This document shows, in pieces, positions 16,601 to 25,150 of a stretch of DNA of 64,000 nt. Origin of the DNA: Amycolatopsis sp. MtRt-6. GTDB taxonomy: Bacteria; Actinomycetota; Actinomycetes; Mycobacteriales; Pseudonocardiaceae. The notes under the pieces were generated by a model. That model saw nothing but the letters and a program-made list of their open reading frames with translations. It was not told the DNA's origin and did no database searches. The DNA is taken from the NCBI RefSeq assembly GCF_017308975.1, contig NZ_JADWPD010000017.1, positions 124,001 to 188,000 of the forward strand, read 5' to 3'. Position 1 is the stretch's first letter; every line of letters begins with the position of its first letter. The position numbers were made by a program, and so were the translations under genes.

Positions 16601-18041
16601 CCGGCGTCCTGGTCGCGAAACGCGAGTGGCGGCGGCCGTAGGCGAAGTAGATCACCAGGCCGATCGCCAGCCACGCGGCGAACCGGATCCACGTCAGGAC
16701 GTTCAGGTTGAGCATCAGGTACAGGCACGCCAGCGCGGCCACGACCGGGACCACCGGGGAGAACGGCACCTTGAACGGCCGTTCGAGGCCGGGACGGCGG
16801 CGGCGCAGCACCGGGACGGCCACGGCGACGATGATCATCGCCGACAGCGCGCCGATGCTCACCATGTCGGCAAGCTCGGCAATCGGGACGAACGCGGCCA
16901 AGACGGCGATCAGCGCCGCGCCGCCGATGGTCATCCGGTGCGGGGTGCCCCACCGCGGGTGCGCGGTGCCGAGTGCCTTCGGCAGCAGGCCGTCGCGGCC
17001 CATCGCGAACCCGATTCGCCCGATCGTGACCAGCTCGACCATCATCACCGACGTCAGCCCGGTGACCGCGCCGAGGGAGATCAGCGCGCCCACCCAGTGC
17101 TGGCCGACCCGGTCGAACGCGTCGGCCAGCGGCGCGCCGGTGTCGATGTCGGTGAACGGGACCATGCCGGTCAGCACGATCGAGACGCCGATGTAGAGCA
17201 GCGCGCAGACGCCCAGCGCGCCGAGGATGCCGACGCGCAGGTCCTTGCGCGGGTTCAGCGTCTCCTCGCCGAGGTTCGCGAGCGCTTCGAAGCCGGTGTA
17301 GGCGAAGAACACGACGGCGGCCGCGGTGATCATGCCGGCGAGGCCGTAGACCGACTGTTCCAGGCCCAGCGCCGCTTGGACCACCGGTTGCTCCAGCGCC
17401 GTCGCGCCGGCCTCGGGTGCCCGCGCCGGCGGGATGAACGGCGTCAGGTTCGCGCCCTTGACGAAGAACAGCCCGACCGCGAGCACCAGCACGCAGACCG
17501 CGACCTTCACGCACACCAGCAGGTTGGTCACCCAGGCCGACTCCTTGATGCCCCGCACGGCGACGACGGTCAGCACGGCGATGACGAGCACCGCGCCGAT
17601 GTTGATCTTCGCGTCTTCGCCGAACCACTCCGGCGACAGCCCGAGCAGGTTGGCCAGGTACCCCGACCAGCCACGCGACACGACGGCGGCGCCGAGCGCG
17701 AACTCCAGCAGCAGGTCCCAGCCGATGATCCAGGCGAACACCTCGCCGAGGGTGGCGAAGGCGTAGGTGTAAGCGCTTCCCGCCGTCGGGACGCTGGAGG
17801 CGAGCTCGGCGTAGCACAGCGCCGCGAGCCCGGCGACGACCGCGCCCAGCACGAACGACAGCGTCACCGCGGGCCCCGCGTGGGTCTTCGCCTCGACGCC
17901 GGCCAAGGTGAAGATGCCGGTGCCGATGATGATCCCGACACCGAACCCGACCAGGTCGCGCCCGCGCAGCCGGCGTTTGAGCTCTCCGGAGTCCTGGCGC
18001 TCCAGGACCTCGTCCACGTTCAGCGTTCGCCGCTCACCCAT
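16578..18041 (-). CDS. APC-family amino-acid permease (cationic amino-acid type)
   Basis: This 487-residue protein has about 12 membrane helices. The N-terminal VGFGVGIIIGTGIFTLAG is the glycine-rich unwound helix 1 that binds the amino-acid backbone in APC transporters. CYAELASSVPTAGSAYTY in helix 3 and GFEALANLGEETLNPRKDL in the middle match the CAT/YfnA branch. It probably imports amino acids or polyamines. It follows the response-regulator gene by 17 bp and may be co-transcribed with it. The bases just before its ATG are pyrimidine-rich (CTTCTCCTC), the opposite of a ribosome site, so translation may depend on coupling. The last 23 bp overlap the converging gene. Confidence 0.88.
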   Translation of the reverse strand: MGERRTLNVDEVLERQDSGELKRRLRGRDLVGFGVGIIIGTGIFTLAGVEAKTHAGPAVTLSFVLGAVVAGLAALCYAELASSVPTAGSAYTYAFATLGEVFAWIIGWDLLLEFALGAAVVSRGWSGYLANLLGLSPEWFGEDAKINIGAVLVIAVLTVVAVRGIKESAWVTNLLVCVKVAVCVLVLAVGLFFVKGANLTPFIPPARAPEAGATALEQPVVQAALGLEQSVYGLAGMITAAAVVFFAYTGFEALANLGEETLNPRKDLRVGILGALGVCALLYIGVSIVLTGMVPFTDIDTGAPLADAFDRVGQHWVGALISLGAVTGLTSVMMVELVTIGRIGFAMGRDGLLPKALGTAHPRWGTPHRMTIGGAALIAVLAAFVPIAELADMVSIGALSAMIIVAVAVPVLRRRRPGLERPFKVPFSPVVPVVAALACLYLMLNLNVLTWIRFAAWLAIGLVIYFAYGRRHSRFATRTPVSPSRTE

Positions 18042-18058
18042 GAGGAGAAGTTAAAAGC

Positions 18059-18727
18059 TCACGGGTCTTTCCGCAGATCGGCCGCGGTCAGGCCGTTCTC
18101 CTGGGCGAGGATGGCGGCTTGCACGCGGGAGCGCAGGTCGAGCTTGGCGAGCACGCGCGAGACGTGCGTCTTCACCGTCGTCTCGCCGATGTGCAGCCGG
18201 GTGGCGATCTGGGCGTTCGACAGGCCCTCGCCGAGGCAGCCGAGCACCTCGCGCTCGCGCTCGGTCAGGTCGCCGAGGCCGGGCGGCGCCGGGCCCGGCT
18301 CCGGGCCCGACGCGGCGAAGGCGGTGATCAGCCGCCGCGTGACCTGCGGGGCGAGCACGCCGTCCCCGGCCGCGACGAGTTTCACGGCTTCGATCAGGCG
18401 GGGCGCTTCGACCGATTTGAGCAGGAATCCGGCCGCTCCGGCCCGCAGCGCGCCGTGCACGTACTCGTCGAGGTCGAACGTGGTCAGCACGAGCACCTGC
18501 GTGAGGCCTTCGGCGACCAGCTGCCGGGTGGCGGCGATGCCGTCGGTGCCCGGCATCCGGACGTCCATCAGGGTGACGTCCGGCCGCAGCGCCCGCGCCT
18601 GCCGGACGGCGGCGGCGCCGTCGGCGGCCTCGCCGACGACCTGGATGCCCTCGGCGTGGCCGAGGATGGTGGTGAGGCCGAACCGGACGGCGCTGTGGTC
18701 GTCGGCGACCAGGACGCGGATGGTCAT
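18059..18727 (-). CDS. NarL/LuxR-type response regulator
   Basis: This 222-residue regulator has an N-terminal receiver domain with the acidic pair Asp9-Asp10, the phosphoacceptor Asp55 in VTLMD, the conserved Thr in VLTTFD and the Lys in FLLKS. A LuxR-type helix-turn-helix follows (LTEREREVLGCLGEGLSNAQ, then IATRLHIGETTVKTHV), roughly residues 150-210. It is phosphorylated by the kinase encoded upstream and then binds promoters. The kinase gene ends 121 bp before this start; the gap is filled by two copies of a 53-bp repeat, so the pair is probably still one transcript. The permease gene downstream is a likely target or passenger. Confidence 0.93.
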   Translation of the reverse strand: MTIRVLVADDHSAVRFGLTTILGHAEGIQVVGEAADGAAAVRQARALRPDVTLMDVRMPGTDGIAATRQLVAEGLTQVLVLTTFDLDEYVHGALRAGAAGFLLKSVEAPRLIEAVKLVAAGDGVLAPQVTRRLITAFAASGPEPGPAPPGLGDLTEREREVLGCLGEGLSNAQIATRLHIGETTVKTHVSRVLAKLDLRSRVQAAILAQENGLTAADLRKDP

Positions 18728-18735
18728 CGCGGCCC

Positions 18736-18851
18736 TCGGGGGTTCCGGGTGGCGGAAGCCCCGGCCCGGGGCGAAGCACCGGTTGTCACTGTGGTCTTTC
18801 GGGGGTTCCGGGTGGCGGAGCCCCCGGCCCGGGGCGAAGCACCGGTTGTCA
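18736..18851. repeat. Two direct copies of a 53-bp repeat between regulator and kinase genes
   Basis: Copy 1 is 18736-18788 and copy 2 is 18799-18851, almost identical, 63 bp apart. Each contains GGGGGTTCCGGGTGGCGG and GGCCCGGGGCGAAGCACC. The second copy reaches three bases into the 3' end of the kinase gene (stop at 18849-18851). Each copy is partly self-complementary and can form a hairpin in mRNA. Confidence 0.85.
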
Positions 18852-20018
18852 TAGTGCCCCGCCGACCGGGAGCTCCGCGCGGACCAGCCAGCCGTCGCCC
18901 GCCGGGCCCGCGGTGAGCTCGCCGCCCACCGCGTCGGCGCGCTCGCGCATGCTCAGCAGGCCCGTTCCGCCGCCGGCCGCGGGAAGCGGGGCGCGGACGT
19001 CGTTGCGGACCTCCACCGCCAGCACGCCGTCGACGCAGTGGACGGCGATGTCCACCCGGCCGCCCGGGGCGTGCTTGACGGCGTTGGTCAGCGCCTCCTG
19101 CGCGATCCGGTACGCCGTCAGGTCGACCGCCGCCGGCAGTGGCAGTCGATCGTCCACTGTGGAATCGACGTGCACCTCCAGCCCGCTCGCCCTGGCCGAC
19201 TCCACCAGCTTGGCCAGGTCCGCGAGCCGGGCGGGCGCGGTCGTCTCCGCGGCTCCGCCGTCGGCCTTGAGCAGCCCGATCATCGCGCGCATCTCCTCCA
19301 GGGCGCTGACACTGTTCTCCCGCACCGACTCCAGCACCGCCTTCGCCAGTTTCGGGTCCGGCAGCGACAGCGCCGCCTCCGACTGGATGGCGATGGCCGA
19401 AAGGTGCCCGGCGATCACGTCGTGCAGGTCGCGGGCCATCCGCCCGCGTTCGGCGGCGACCGCCGCCCGCCGGTCCAGGTCCGCGATCTTCGCCACCTGT
19501 GCCGCGTTCGCCCGCTCGGTCTCGGCGACGTCGCGCTGCTGGCGGACGTTCGCCGCCCACCACACCGGCGTGATGACGAACGGCAGCAGGGAGACCGCGG
19601 CCAGCACCGCCGTCCGCCACTGCTGCGCGAGGACCAGCACGGCGGCGAGCACGCCCACCACGGACAACGCGGCGAGGCCGATCATCACCCGGCTCGCGCG
19701 CCGGGTGCCGTAGAGGGTCGCCGCGTACAGGAAGTCGGTGTAGACGATCAGCACCGGCAGCGACGGGCCGAGCCAGAGGTCCGCCGCGACCACCGCCGTG
19801 GCGAGCACGAGCGCGAGGGGCGCTCGCCGGCGGATCAGCTGGAGCCCGCACAGCATGCCGAGCTCCAGCAGCCGCACGCCCAGCGCCGCGTGGTCGTACC
19901 CGCTCACGATCCGGTGGGCGCCGGTCGCGTAGACGAGGAACCCGAGCAGCCAGGAGGCCAGCGCGATCAGGCCGTCCTGCTGCCACACCGGGAGCGAGCG
20001 CAGGCGGGGGAGAGGCAC
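18849..20018 (-). CDS. Sensor histidine kinase (HisKA_3 type)
   Basis: This gene encodes 389 residues from the GTG at 20018; a GTG at 20036 adds six. Four to six membrane helices occupy roughly residues 10-160, with little extracytoplasmic sequence, so it probably senses a membrane or intramembrane signal. The dimerisation domain carries the phosphorylated His in MARDLHDVIAGHLSAI. The ATPase domain has the N box in NAVKHAPGG and the G box in GGGTGLLSMRERADAVGG. This is the NarX/DesK class common in actinomycetes and is the partner of the response regulator downstream. The input signal is unknown. Confidence 0.92.
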   Translation of the reverse strand: MPLPRLRSLPVWQQDGLIALASWLLGFLVYATGAHRIVSGYDHAALGVRLLELGMLCGLQLIRRRAPLALVLATAVVAADLWLGPSLPVLIVYTDFLYAATLYGTRRASRVMIGLAALSVVGVLAAVLVLAQQWRTAVLAAVSLLPFVITPVWWAANVRQQRDVAETERANAAQVAKIADLDRRAAVAAERGRMARDLHDVIAGHLSAIAIQSEAALSLPDPKLAKAVLESVRENSVSALEEMRAMIGLLKADGGAAETTAPARLADLAKLVESARASGLEVHVDSTVDDRLPLPAAVDLTAYRIAQEALTNAVKHAPGGRVDIAVHCVDGVLAVEVRNDVRAPLPAAGGGTGLLSMRERADAVGGELTAGPAGDGWLVRAELPVGGAL

Positions 20019-20126
20019 TCGATCATCCCAGCACACCCGCGCCGGGCCCGCGTCCTACGAAGTGATGACGGCGGGTCGTCCCCTTCGCCGACGCGCCCGG
20101 CCGCGCCGGCGCGCGAGCGTGGCGGG

Positions 20127-20702
20127 GTGGAAGAGATCGGGAAGTTCTTCGCGGAGAATCCGATGGCCGCCGTCATCGCGGCGGGCGAGATCGGGTTCTG
20201 GGTGTTCATCGCGGCGGGGCTGGCGGTGCGGTACGTGCTGCGCGCTCGGCGCGCGTCGGCGGTGCTGCTGGCCATGGTGCCGCTGGTCGACGTCGTGGTG
20301 CTGGTGGCGACCGTGCTCGACCTGTCGGCCGGGGGCAAGCCGGGGTTCACCCACGGCCTCGCGGCCGTCTACCTCGGCTTCAGCGTGGTGTTCGGGCCGA
20401 GCATGGTCCGGTGGGCGGACGCACGGTTCGCGCACCGGTTCGCCGGCGGCCCGCCGCCACCGCCGAAGCTGCAGGGGCGCGAGCGGGCGCGGTACGAGTG
20501 GCGCGAGTGGGGCAAGTGCCTGCTGGCCTGCGGGCTCGCCGCGGTGGCCCTGCTGGCGGCGATCTTCGCGATCGGCGAGCCGGAGCGGGTGGCGCCGCTG
20601 TGGGGGTGGTTCCCGCGGCTGGGCACCGTCACGACGATCTGGCTGTTCGCCGGGCCGGTGTGGCAGGAGCTGTTCGGCACGAGGGAGGAGGTGCGGTCGT
20701 GA
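20127..20702 (+). CDS. Unknown integral membrane protein
   Basis: This gene encodes 191 residues from a GTG at 20127. Four hydrophobic helices are visible: MAAVIAAGEIGFWVFIAAGL, a segment around VLLAMVPLVDVVVLVATVL, one around AAVYLGFSVVFG, and one around LLACGLAAVALLAAIFAIG, followed by a last Trp-rich one near TTIWLFAGP. A proline-rich cytoplasmic loop with charged residues lies between helices three and four. I do not recognise the family. Its stop overlaps the next start by four bases (GTGA), so the two products are made together. It is divergent from the kinase gene. Confidence 0.75.
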   Translation: MEEIGKFFAENPMAAVIAAGEIGFWVFIAAGLAVRYVLRARRASAVLLAMVPLVDVVVLVATVLDLSAGGKPGFTHGLAAVYLGFSVVFGPSMVRWADARFAHRFAGGPPPPPKLQGRERARYEWREWGKCLLACGLAAVALLAAIFAIGEPERVAPLWGWFPRLGTVTTIWLFAGPVWQELFGTREEVRS

Positions 20703-20896
20703 TCGAGCTGGTCGGGATCCTGCTGGTGGTGCAGGGCGGCGGCGGGTTGCTGAACCGGCTGCTCGGGGCGCAGTCGCCGAGCTGGTTCGTCCAGCTGCAC
20801 GTGCTGCCGCCGTCGCTGCACGTCGTGGCCAGCGTGGTGATGGTGCTCGCGGGGCTGGCGGTGCTGGCCGGGATCCGGCGGAAGGGCCAGGGGTGA
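20699..20896 (+). CDS. Small unknown membrane protein
   Basis: This gene encodes 65 residues with two hydrophobic helices (IELVGILLVVQGGGGLLN, and a second around LHVVASVVMVLAGLAVLAGI) and a basic C-terminus RRKGQG. It starts with a GTG inside the stop of the preceding membrane-protein gene, so it is translationally coupled to it and is likely its partner or subunit. Nothing else can be said about function. A clear hairpin follows six bases after the stop. Confidence 0.7.
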   Translation: MIELVGILLVVQGGGGLLNRLLGAQSPSWFVQLHVLPPSLHVVASVVMVLAGLAVLAGIRRKGQG

Positions 20897-20901
20897 CGGG
20901 C

Positions 20902-20930
20902 GGCGGGAGCGTCTGGGGGTCGCTCCCGCC
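20902..20930. terminator. Hairpin separating the membrane-protein pair from malQ
   Basis: GGCGGGAGCG (20902-20911) pairs perfectly with CGCTCCCGCC (20921-20930) across a nine-base loop. It closes the two-gene transcript and isolates the glucan genes that follow. Confidence 0.75.
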
Positions 20931-20990
20931 ACCGGAGTGATGTCGCCCGTGCGGATGGCGGGAACGGCCGGGCACCGGAATGCTGGTGCG

Positions 20991-22937
20991 GTGCCCGAAC
21001 AGATCCCCGCCCTGCACGAGCTCGCCCACCGCCACGGCGTCGCCACGCGGTACCAGAACGCCGACCGGGTCTGGGTCGACGTGGCCGACGACGTCGTCGT
21101 CGCCGTCCTCGGCCAGTTCGGTGTCGATGCCTCCAGTGACGTCGCCATCGCCGCCGCGCTGGGCGCCGCGCGGGAAACTCCGGCCGCGCTTCCGCCGACC
21201 ATCGTCGTGCGGGAGGGCACCGGCCGGACGCTGGGCGTCGACGCCGAAGTCGTGCTCGAAGACGGGACGCGGCTGCGGGCCGGCGGGGAGCTGCCGGCGG
21301 ACCTGCCGCTCGGGTGGCACCGGGTGGTCACCGCCGACCAGGAGGTCGTCCTCGCCGTCGTGCCCGCGAAACTGCCCCGGGTGCGGCCCGCCTGGGGGTG
21401 GATGCTGCAGCTCTACGCCCTGCACTCGGCCGGGTCCTGGGGCATCGGCGACTACGCCGACCTCGCCACCTTCGCCGCCCGGTCGGCCGCCGAACTCGAC
21501 GCCGGCGTCCTGCTGGTCAACCCGGTGCAGGCGATCAGCCCCGCCCACCCGGTCGAACGGTCGCCCTACTCGCCCGCCAGCCGGCGGTTCGCCAACCCCG
21601 TCTACCTGCGCGTCACCGCCACCGAGACGTTCCAGCGCGCCGACGCCGCCATCCGGGCGGCGGTCGAGTCGCTGGCCCCGGACCGCGAGGGCGAACTGAT
21701 CGACTACGACGCCGTCTGGACCGCCAAGCGCGCCGCCCTCGAACTGCTGTGGCCGCACCGGGTCGAAGAGGTGCCCGAAGACGGCGATCTCGACGGCTTC
21801 GCCCTCTTCTGCGCCCTCGCCGAGCAGCACGGCGGGGACTGGCGGGAGTGGCCGGCGGAGCTGCACGACCCGGCGGGACCCGCGACGGCGAAGGCGCGCG
21901 AGGAGCGGAAGGAGCGCGTCGCCTTCCACGCGTGGCTCCAGCACCTCTGCCGGGTCCAGCTGGAAACCGCCCGGACCGCCGCGCGCGAGGCCGGGATGAC
22001 CGTCGGGATCGTGCACGACCTGCCCGTCGGCGTGCACCCCGGCGGCGCCGACACCTGGGCGATCCGGGACGTCTTCGCCGCCGACGTGCGGGTCGGCGCG
22101 CCGCCCGACGCCTTCAACCAGCAGGGGCAGGACTGGAACCTGCCGCCGTGGCGGCCGGACAAGCTGGCCGAAGCCGGGTACGCGCCCTTCCGGGACGTCA
22201 TCCGGGGTGTCCTGCGCTTCGCCGACGGCATCCGCGTCGACCACATCGCCGGCCTGTGGCGGCTGTGGTGGATCCCGCCGGGCGAGCCCGCGCACCGCGG
22301 CACGTACGTCTCCTACGACGCCGAGGCGATGGTCGGCGTGCTCGCGCTCGAAGCGCACCGGGCCGGCGCCGTCGTCGTGGGGGAGGACCTCGGCACCGTC
22401 GAGGAGGTCGTCACCGACACCTTGCACGATCGGGGGATGCTCACCTCGGCGGTGCTGTGGTTCGAACGCGACTGGGACGCGCCCGGCCGGCCGTTCACCC
22501 CACCCGAAAGCTGGGATCCGGACGCCATGGCCAGCATTTCCACGCACGACCTGCCGACCGTCGGAGGCTGGCTGAAGAGCGAGCACGTCCGGGTCCGGGC
22601 CGAGCTGGGCCTGCTGGACCGCGGGGTCGAAGCCGAAGAAGAGGCGGCCGCCGAGGAACGCGCGGCGCTGCTGGACCTCGTTGCGCGGGAAGGGATTCCG
22701 GACGACGACCCGGTCGTCGCGTTGCACACCTTGCTCGCGAAGGCGGCTTCGCGGCTCGTGCTGACCTCGCCGGCCGATGTGGCGGGCCAGGTGCGGCAGC
22801 CGAATCTGCCCGGAACGGTCGACCAGTACCCTAACTGGCGGATTCGCCTGCCCGTCAGCGTGGACGGCTTCTTCACCGCGAAGGGGGTCCGCGCCGCGGT
22901 CGCGCCGCTGGCGGCGGCCCGGCCGCTGCCCCGGTAA
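20991..22937 (+). CDS. malQ: 4-alpha-glucanotransferase (amylomaltase)
   Basis: This gene encodes 648 residues from the GTG at 20991. An ATG at 20937 would add 18 residues without homology-like features. The GH77 enzyme transfers alpha-1,4-glucan segments between maltooligosaccharides in the cytoplasm, releasing glucose. Catalytic residues in the expected order are the nucleophile Asp417 (GIRVDHIAGL), the acid/base Glu465 (VVGEDLGTVEE) and Asp520 (STHDLPTVGGW). An N-terminal extension of ~140 residues is typical of actinobacterial MalQ. It is the first gene of the glucan district and lies 86 bp before glgX. Together with the debranching enzyme it recycles the short chains left after TreYZ or phosphorylase action. 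Confidence 0.94.
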   Translation: MPEQIPALHELAHRHGVATRYQNADRVWVDVADDVVVAVLGQFGVDASSDVAIAAALGAARETPAALPPTIVVREGTGRTLGVDAEVVLEDGTRLRAGGELPADLPLGWHRVVTADQEVVLAVVPAKLPRVRPAWGWMLQLYALHSAGSWGIGDYADLATFAARSAAELDAGVLLVNPVQAISPAHPVERSPYSPASRRFANPVYLRVTATETFQRADAAIRAAVESLAPDREGELIDYDAVWTAKRAALELLWPHRVEEVPEDGDLDGFALFCALAEQHGGDWREWPAELHDPAGPATAKAREERKERVAFHAWLQHLCRVQLETARTAAREAGMTVGIVHDLPVGVHPGGADTWAIRDVFAADVRVGAPPDAFNQQGQDWNLPPWRPDKLAEAGYAPFRDVIRGVLRFADGIRVDHIAGLWRLWWIPPGEPAHRGTYVSYDAEAMVGVLALEAHRAGAVVVGEDLGTVEEVVTDTLHDRGMLTSAVLWFERDWDAPGRPFTPPESWDPDAMASISTHDLPTVGGWLKSEHVRVRAELGLLDRGVEAEEEAAAEERAALLDLVAREGIPDDDPVVALHTLLAKAASRLVLTSPADVAGQVRQPNLPGTVDQYPNWRIRLPVSVDGFFTAKGVRAAVAPLAAARPLPR

Positions 22938-23023
22938 CGACGGTCACGAGGTAACGACCACCCCGTCGCGCGCGACCCCCGGTGATACGCCACCGGCACG
23001 ACCCAAGCACGAGGAGACACCCA

Positions 23024-25150
23024 GTGCGGCCCTGGCCCGGAACGCCCTACCCGCTCGGCGCCACCTACGACGGAGTCGGGACGAACTTCGCCCTGTTCTC
23101 CGAGGTGGCCGAGCGCGTCGAACTGTGCCTGTTCGACGCCGAGGGCAAGGAGACGCGCCACGTGCTCGAAGAGGTCGACGGCTTCGTCCACCACGGCTAC
23201 CTGCTCAACGTCGGGCCCGGCCGGCGCTACGGCTTCCGCGTGCACGGCCCGTACGACCCGGAGCGCGGGCTGCGCTGCAACCCGAACAAGCTGCTCATCG
23301 ACCCGTACGCGAAGGCCGTCTCACACGGCGTGAAGTGGGACGAGTCGCTGTTCGGCTACCGGTTCGCCAACCCGGCCGAGCGCAACGACGACGACTCCGC
23401 CGGCCGCGTGCCGTATTCGCTGGTGGCGAACCCGTTCTTCGACTGGGGCAACGACCGGCAGCCGAAGCGGCCGTACAACGAGACGGTCATCTACGAGGCC
23501 CACGTCAAGGGCATGACCGTGCATCACCCGTTCGTGCCCGAAGCGCTGCGGGGCACGTACGCCGGTCTCGCGCACCCCGCCGTCGTCGAGCACTTGCAGA
23601 AGCTCGGCGTGACCGCGGTGGAACTGCTGCCGGTGCACCAGTTCGTCACCGATCACGGCCTCGCGGAAAAGGGCCTGACGAACTACTGGGGGTACAACAC
23701 GATCGGGTACTTCGCGCCGCACGACTCCTACGCGGCGATGCCCGGCGAGGGCGGGCAGGTCCAGGAATTCAAGGGCATGGTCAAGGCCCTCCACGAAGCC
23801 GGGATCGAAGTCATCCTCGACGTGGTTTACAACCACACCGCCGAGGGCAACCACCTCGGGCCGACCCTGTCGATGCGCGGCATCGACAACGAGGCCTACT
23901 ACCGCCTGGTCGAGGGGGAGCCCGAGTACTACATGGACTACACCGGCACCGGGAACTCGCTGAACGTGCGCAACCCGCACACCCTGCAGCTGATCATGGA
24001 CTCGCTGCGGTACTGGGTGACGGAGATGCACGTCGACGGCTTCCGGTTCGACCTCGCTTCGGCGCTGGCGCGCGAGTTCTACGACGTCGACCGGCTGTCG
24101 ACGTTCTTCGACCTGGTGCAGCAGGACCCGATCGTCAGCCAGGTGAAGCTGATCGCCGAGCCGTGGGACGTCGGCCCCGGTGGTTACCAGGTCGGCAACT
24201 TCCCGCCGCTGTGGACCGAGTGGAACGGCAAGTTCCGGGACACGGTGAGAGACTTCTGGCGGGGTGAACCGAAGACGCTGGGGGAGTTCGCCTCGCGCAT
24301 CACCGGCTCGTCGGACCTCTACCAGGACGACGGCCGCCGCCCGTTCGCGTCGATCAACTTCGTCACCGCGCACGACGGCTTCACGCTGCGGGACCTGGTG
24401 TCCTACAACGAAAAGCACAACGAGGCCAACGGCGAGGACGGCCGCGACGGCGCCGACGACAACCGGTCGTGGAACTGCGGCGTCGAAGGCGAGACCGACG
24501 ACCCCGAGGTACTGACCCTGCGCGCGCGGCAGCAGCGCAACATGCTCGCCACGCTGATGCTGTCGCAGGGCGTGCCGATGATCCTGCACGGCGACGAGTT
24601 CGGCCGCACCCAGCGGGGCAACAACAACGTCTACTGCCAGGACTCGGAACTGTCCTGGATGGACTGGGAGCTGGCCAAGGAGAACGCGGACCTGGTCAAG
24701 TTCACCGCCGGGCTGGGCGCGTTCCGGCACCGGCACCCGGTGTTCCGCCGCCGCCGCTTCTTCCAGGGTGGCCCGGTCGGCAAGGGCGAGAAGCTCGGCG
24801 ACATCGCCTGGTTCACCCCGGCCGGCGAGGAGATGACCGAGCAGAACTGGGACGACGGCTTCGGCAAGGCGGTCGTCGTCTTCCTCAACGGCAAGGCGAT
24901 CCCCGACCTCGACCAGCGCGGCATGAAGGTCGAGGACGACTCGTTCCTGCTCGCCTTCAACGCCCACTACGAGGACATCGACACCACGCTCCCGGGCAAC
25001 GGCTACGGGGAGAGCTGGACCGTCGTGGTCGACACCGCGACCGGCGAGGTCGAACCCGCTGACGCGAAACCGGTCGAAGGCGGCGGCCGGCTCACCCTGC
25101 CCGCCCGGTCCCTGATCGTGCTGCAACGGACGGAGACGGAATCCGCATGA
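23024..25150 (+). CDS. glgX: Glycogen debranching enzyme GlgX/TreX (copy 1)
   Basis: This gene encodes 708 residues from a GTG at 23024 with GAGGAGA upstream. It has an N-terminal CBM48 domain (PLGATYDGVGTNFALFSE) and a GH13_11 catalytic barrel. The catalytic set is Asp343 (GFRFDLAS), Glu379 (LIAEPWD) and Asp451 (TAHDGFTLRD). The enzyme hydrolyses alpha-1,6 branch points and releases linear maltooligosaccharides, the substrate of TreY. Its stop overlaps the treY start by four bases (ATGA), which ties debranching to trehalose formation; this is the TreX-TreY-TreZ arrangement. A paralogue lies at 29171. Confidence 0.94.
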   Translation: MRPWPGTPYPLGATYDGVGTNFALFSEVAERVELCLFDAEGKETRHVLEEVDGFVHHGYLLNVGPGRRYGFRVHGPYDPERGLRCNPNKLLIDPYAKAVSHGVKWDESLFGYRFANPAERNDDDSAGRVPYSLVANPFFDWGNDRQPKRPYNETVIYEAHVKGMTVHHPFVPEALRGTYAGLAHPAVVEHLQKLGVTAVELLPVHQFVTDHGLAEKGLTNYWGYNTIGYFAPHDSYAAMPGEGGQVQEFKGMVKALHEAGIEVILDVVYNHTAEGNHLGPTLSMRGIDNEAYYRLVEGEPEYYMDYTGTGNSLNVRNPHTLQLIMDSLRYWVTEMHVDGFRFDLASALAREFYDVDRLSTFFDLVQQDPIVSQVKLIAEPWDVGPGGYQVGNFPPLWTEWNGKFRDTVRDFWRGEPKTLGEFASRITGSSDLYQDDGRRPFASINFVTAHDGFTLRDLVSYNEKHNEANGEDGRDGADDNRSWNCGVEGETDDPEVLTLRARQQRNMLATLMLSQGVPMILHGDEFGRTQRGNNNVYCQDSELSWMDWELAKENADLVKFTAGLGAFRHRHPVFRRRRFFQGGPVGKGEKLGDIAWFTPAGEEMTEQNWDDGFGKAVVVFLNGKAIPDLDQRGMKVEDDSFLLAFNAHYEDIDTTLPGNGYGESWTVVVDTATGEVEPADAKPVEGGGRLTLPARSLIVLQRTETESA

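Noticed and set aside
16512..18854. 780-codon plus-strand frame covering the permease and regulator region
   Set aside because: It is a shadow of the APC permease and response-regulator genes, with biased composition. Its C-terminal repeat only reflects the two 53-bp DNA repeats.
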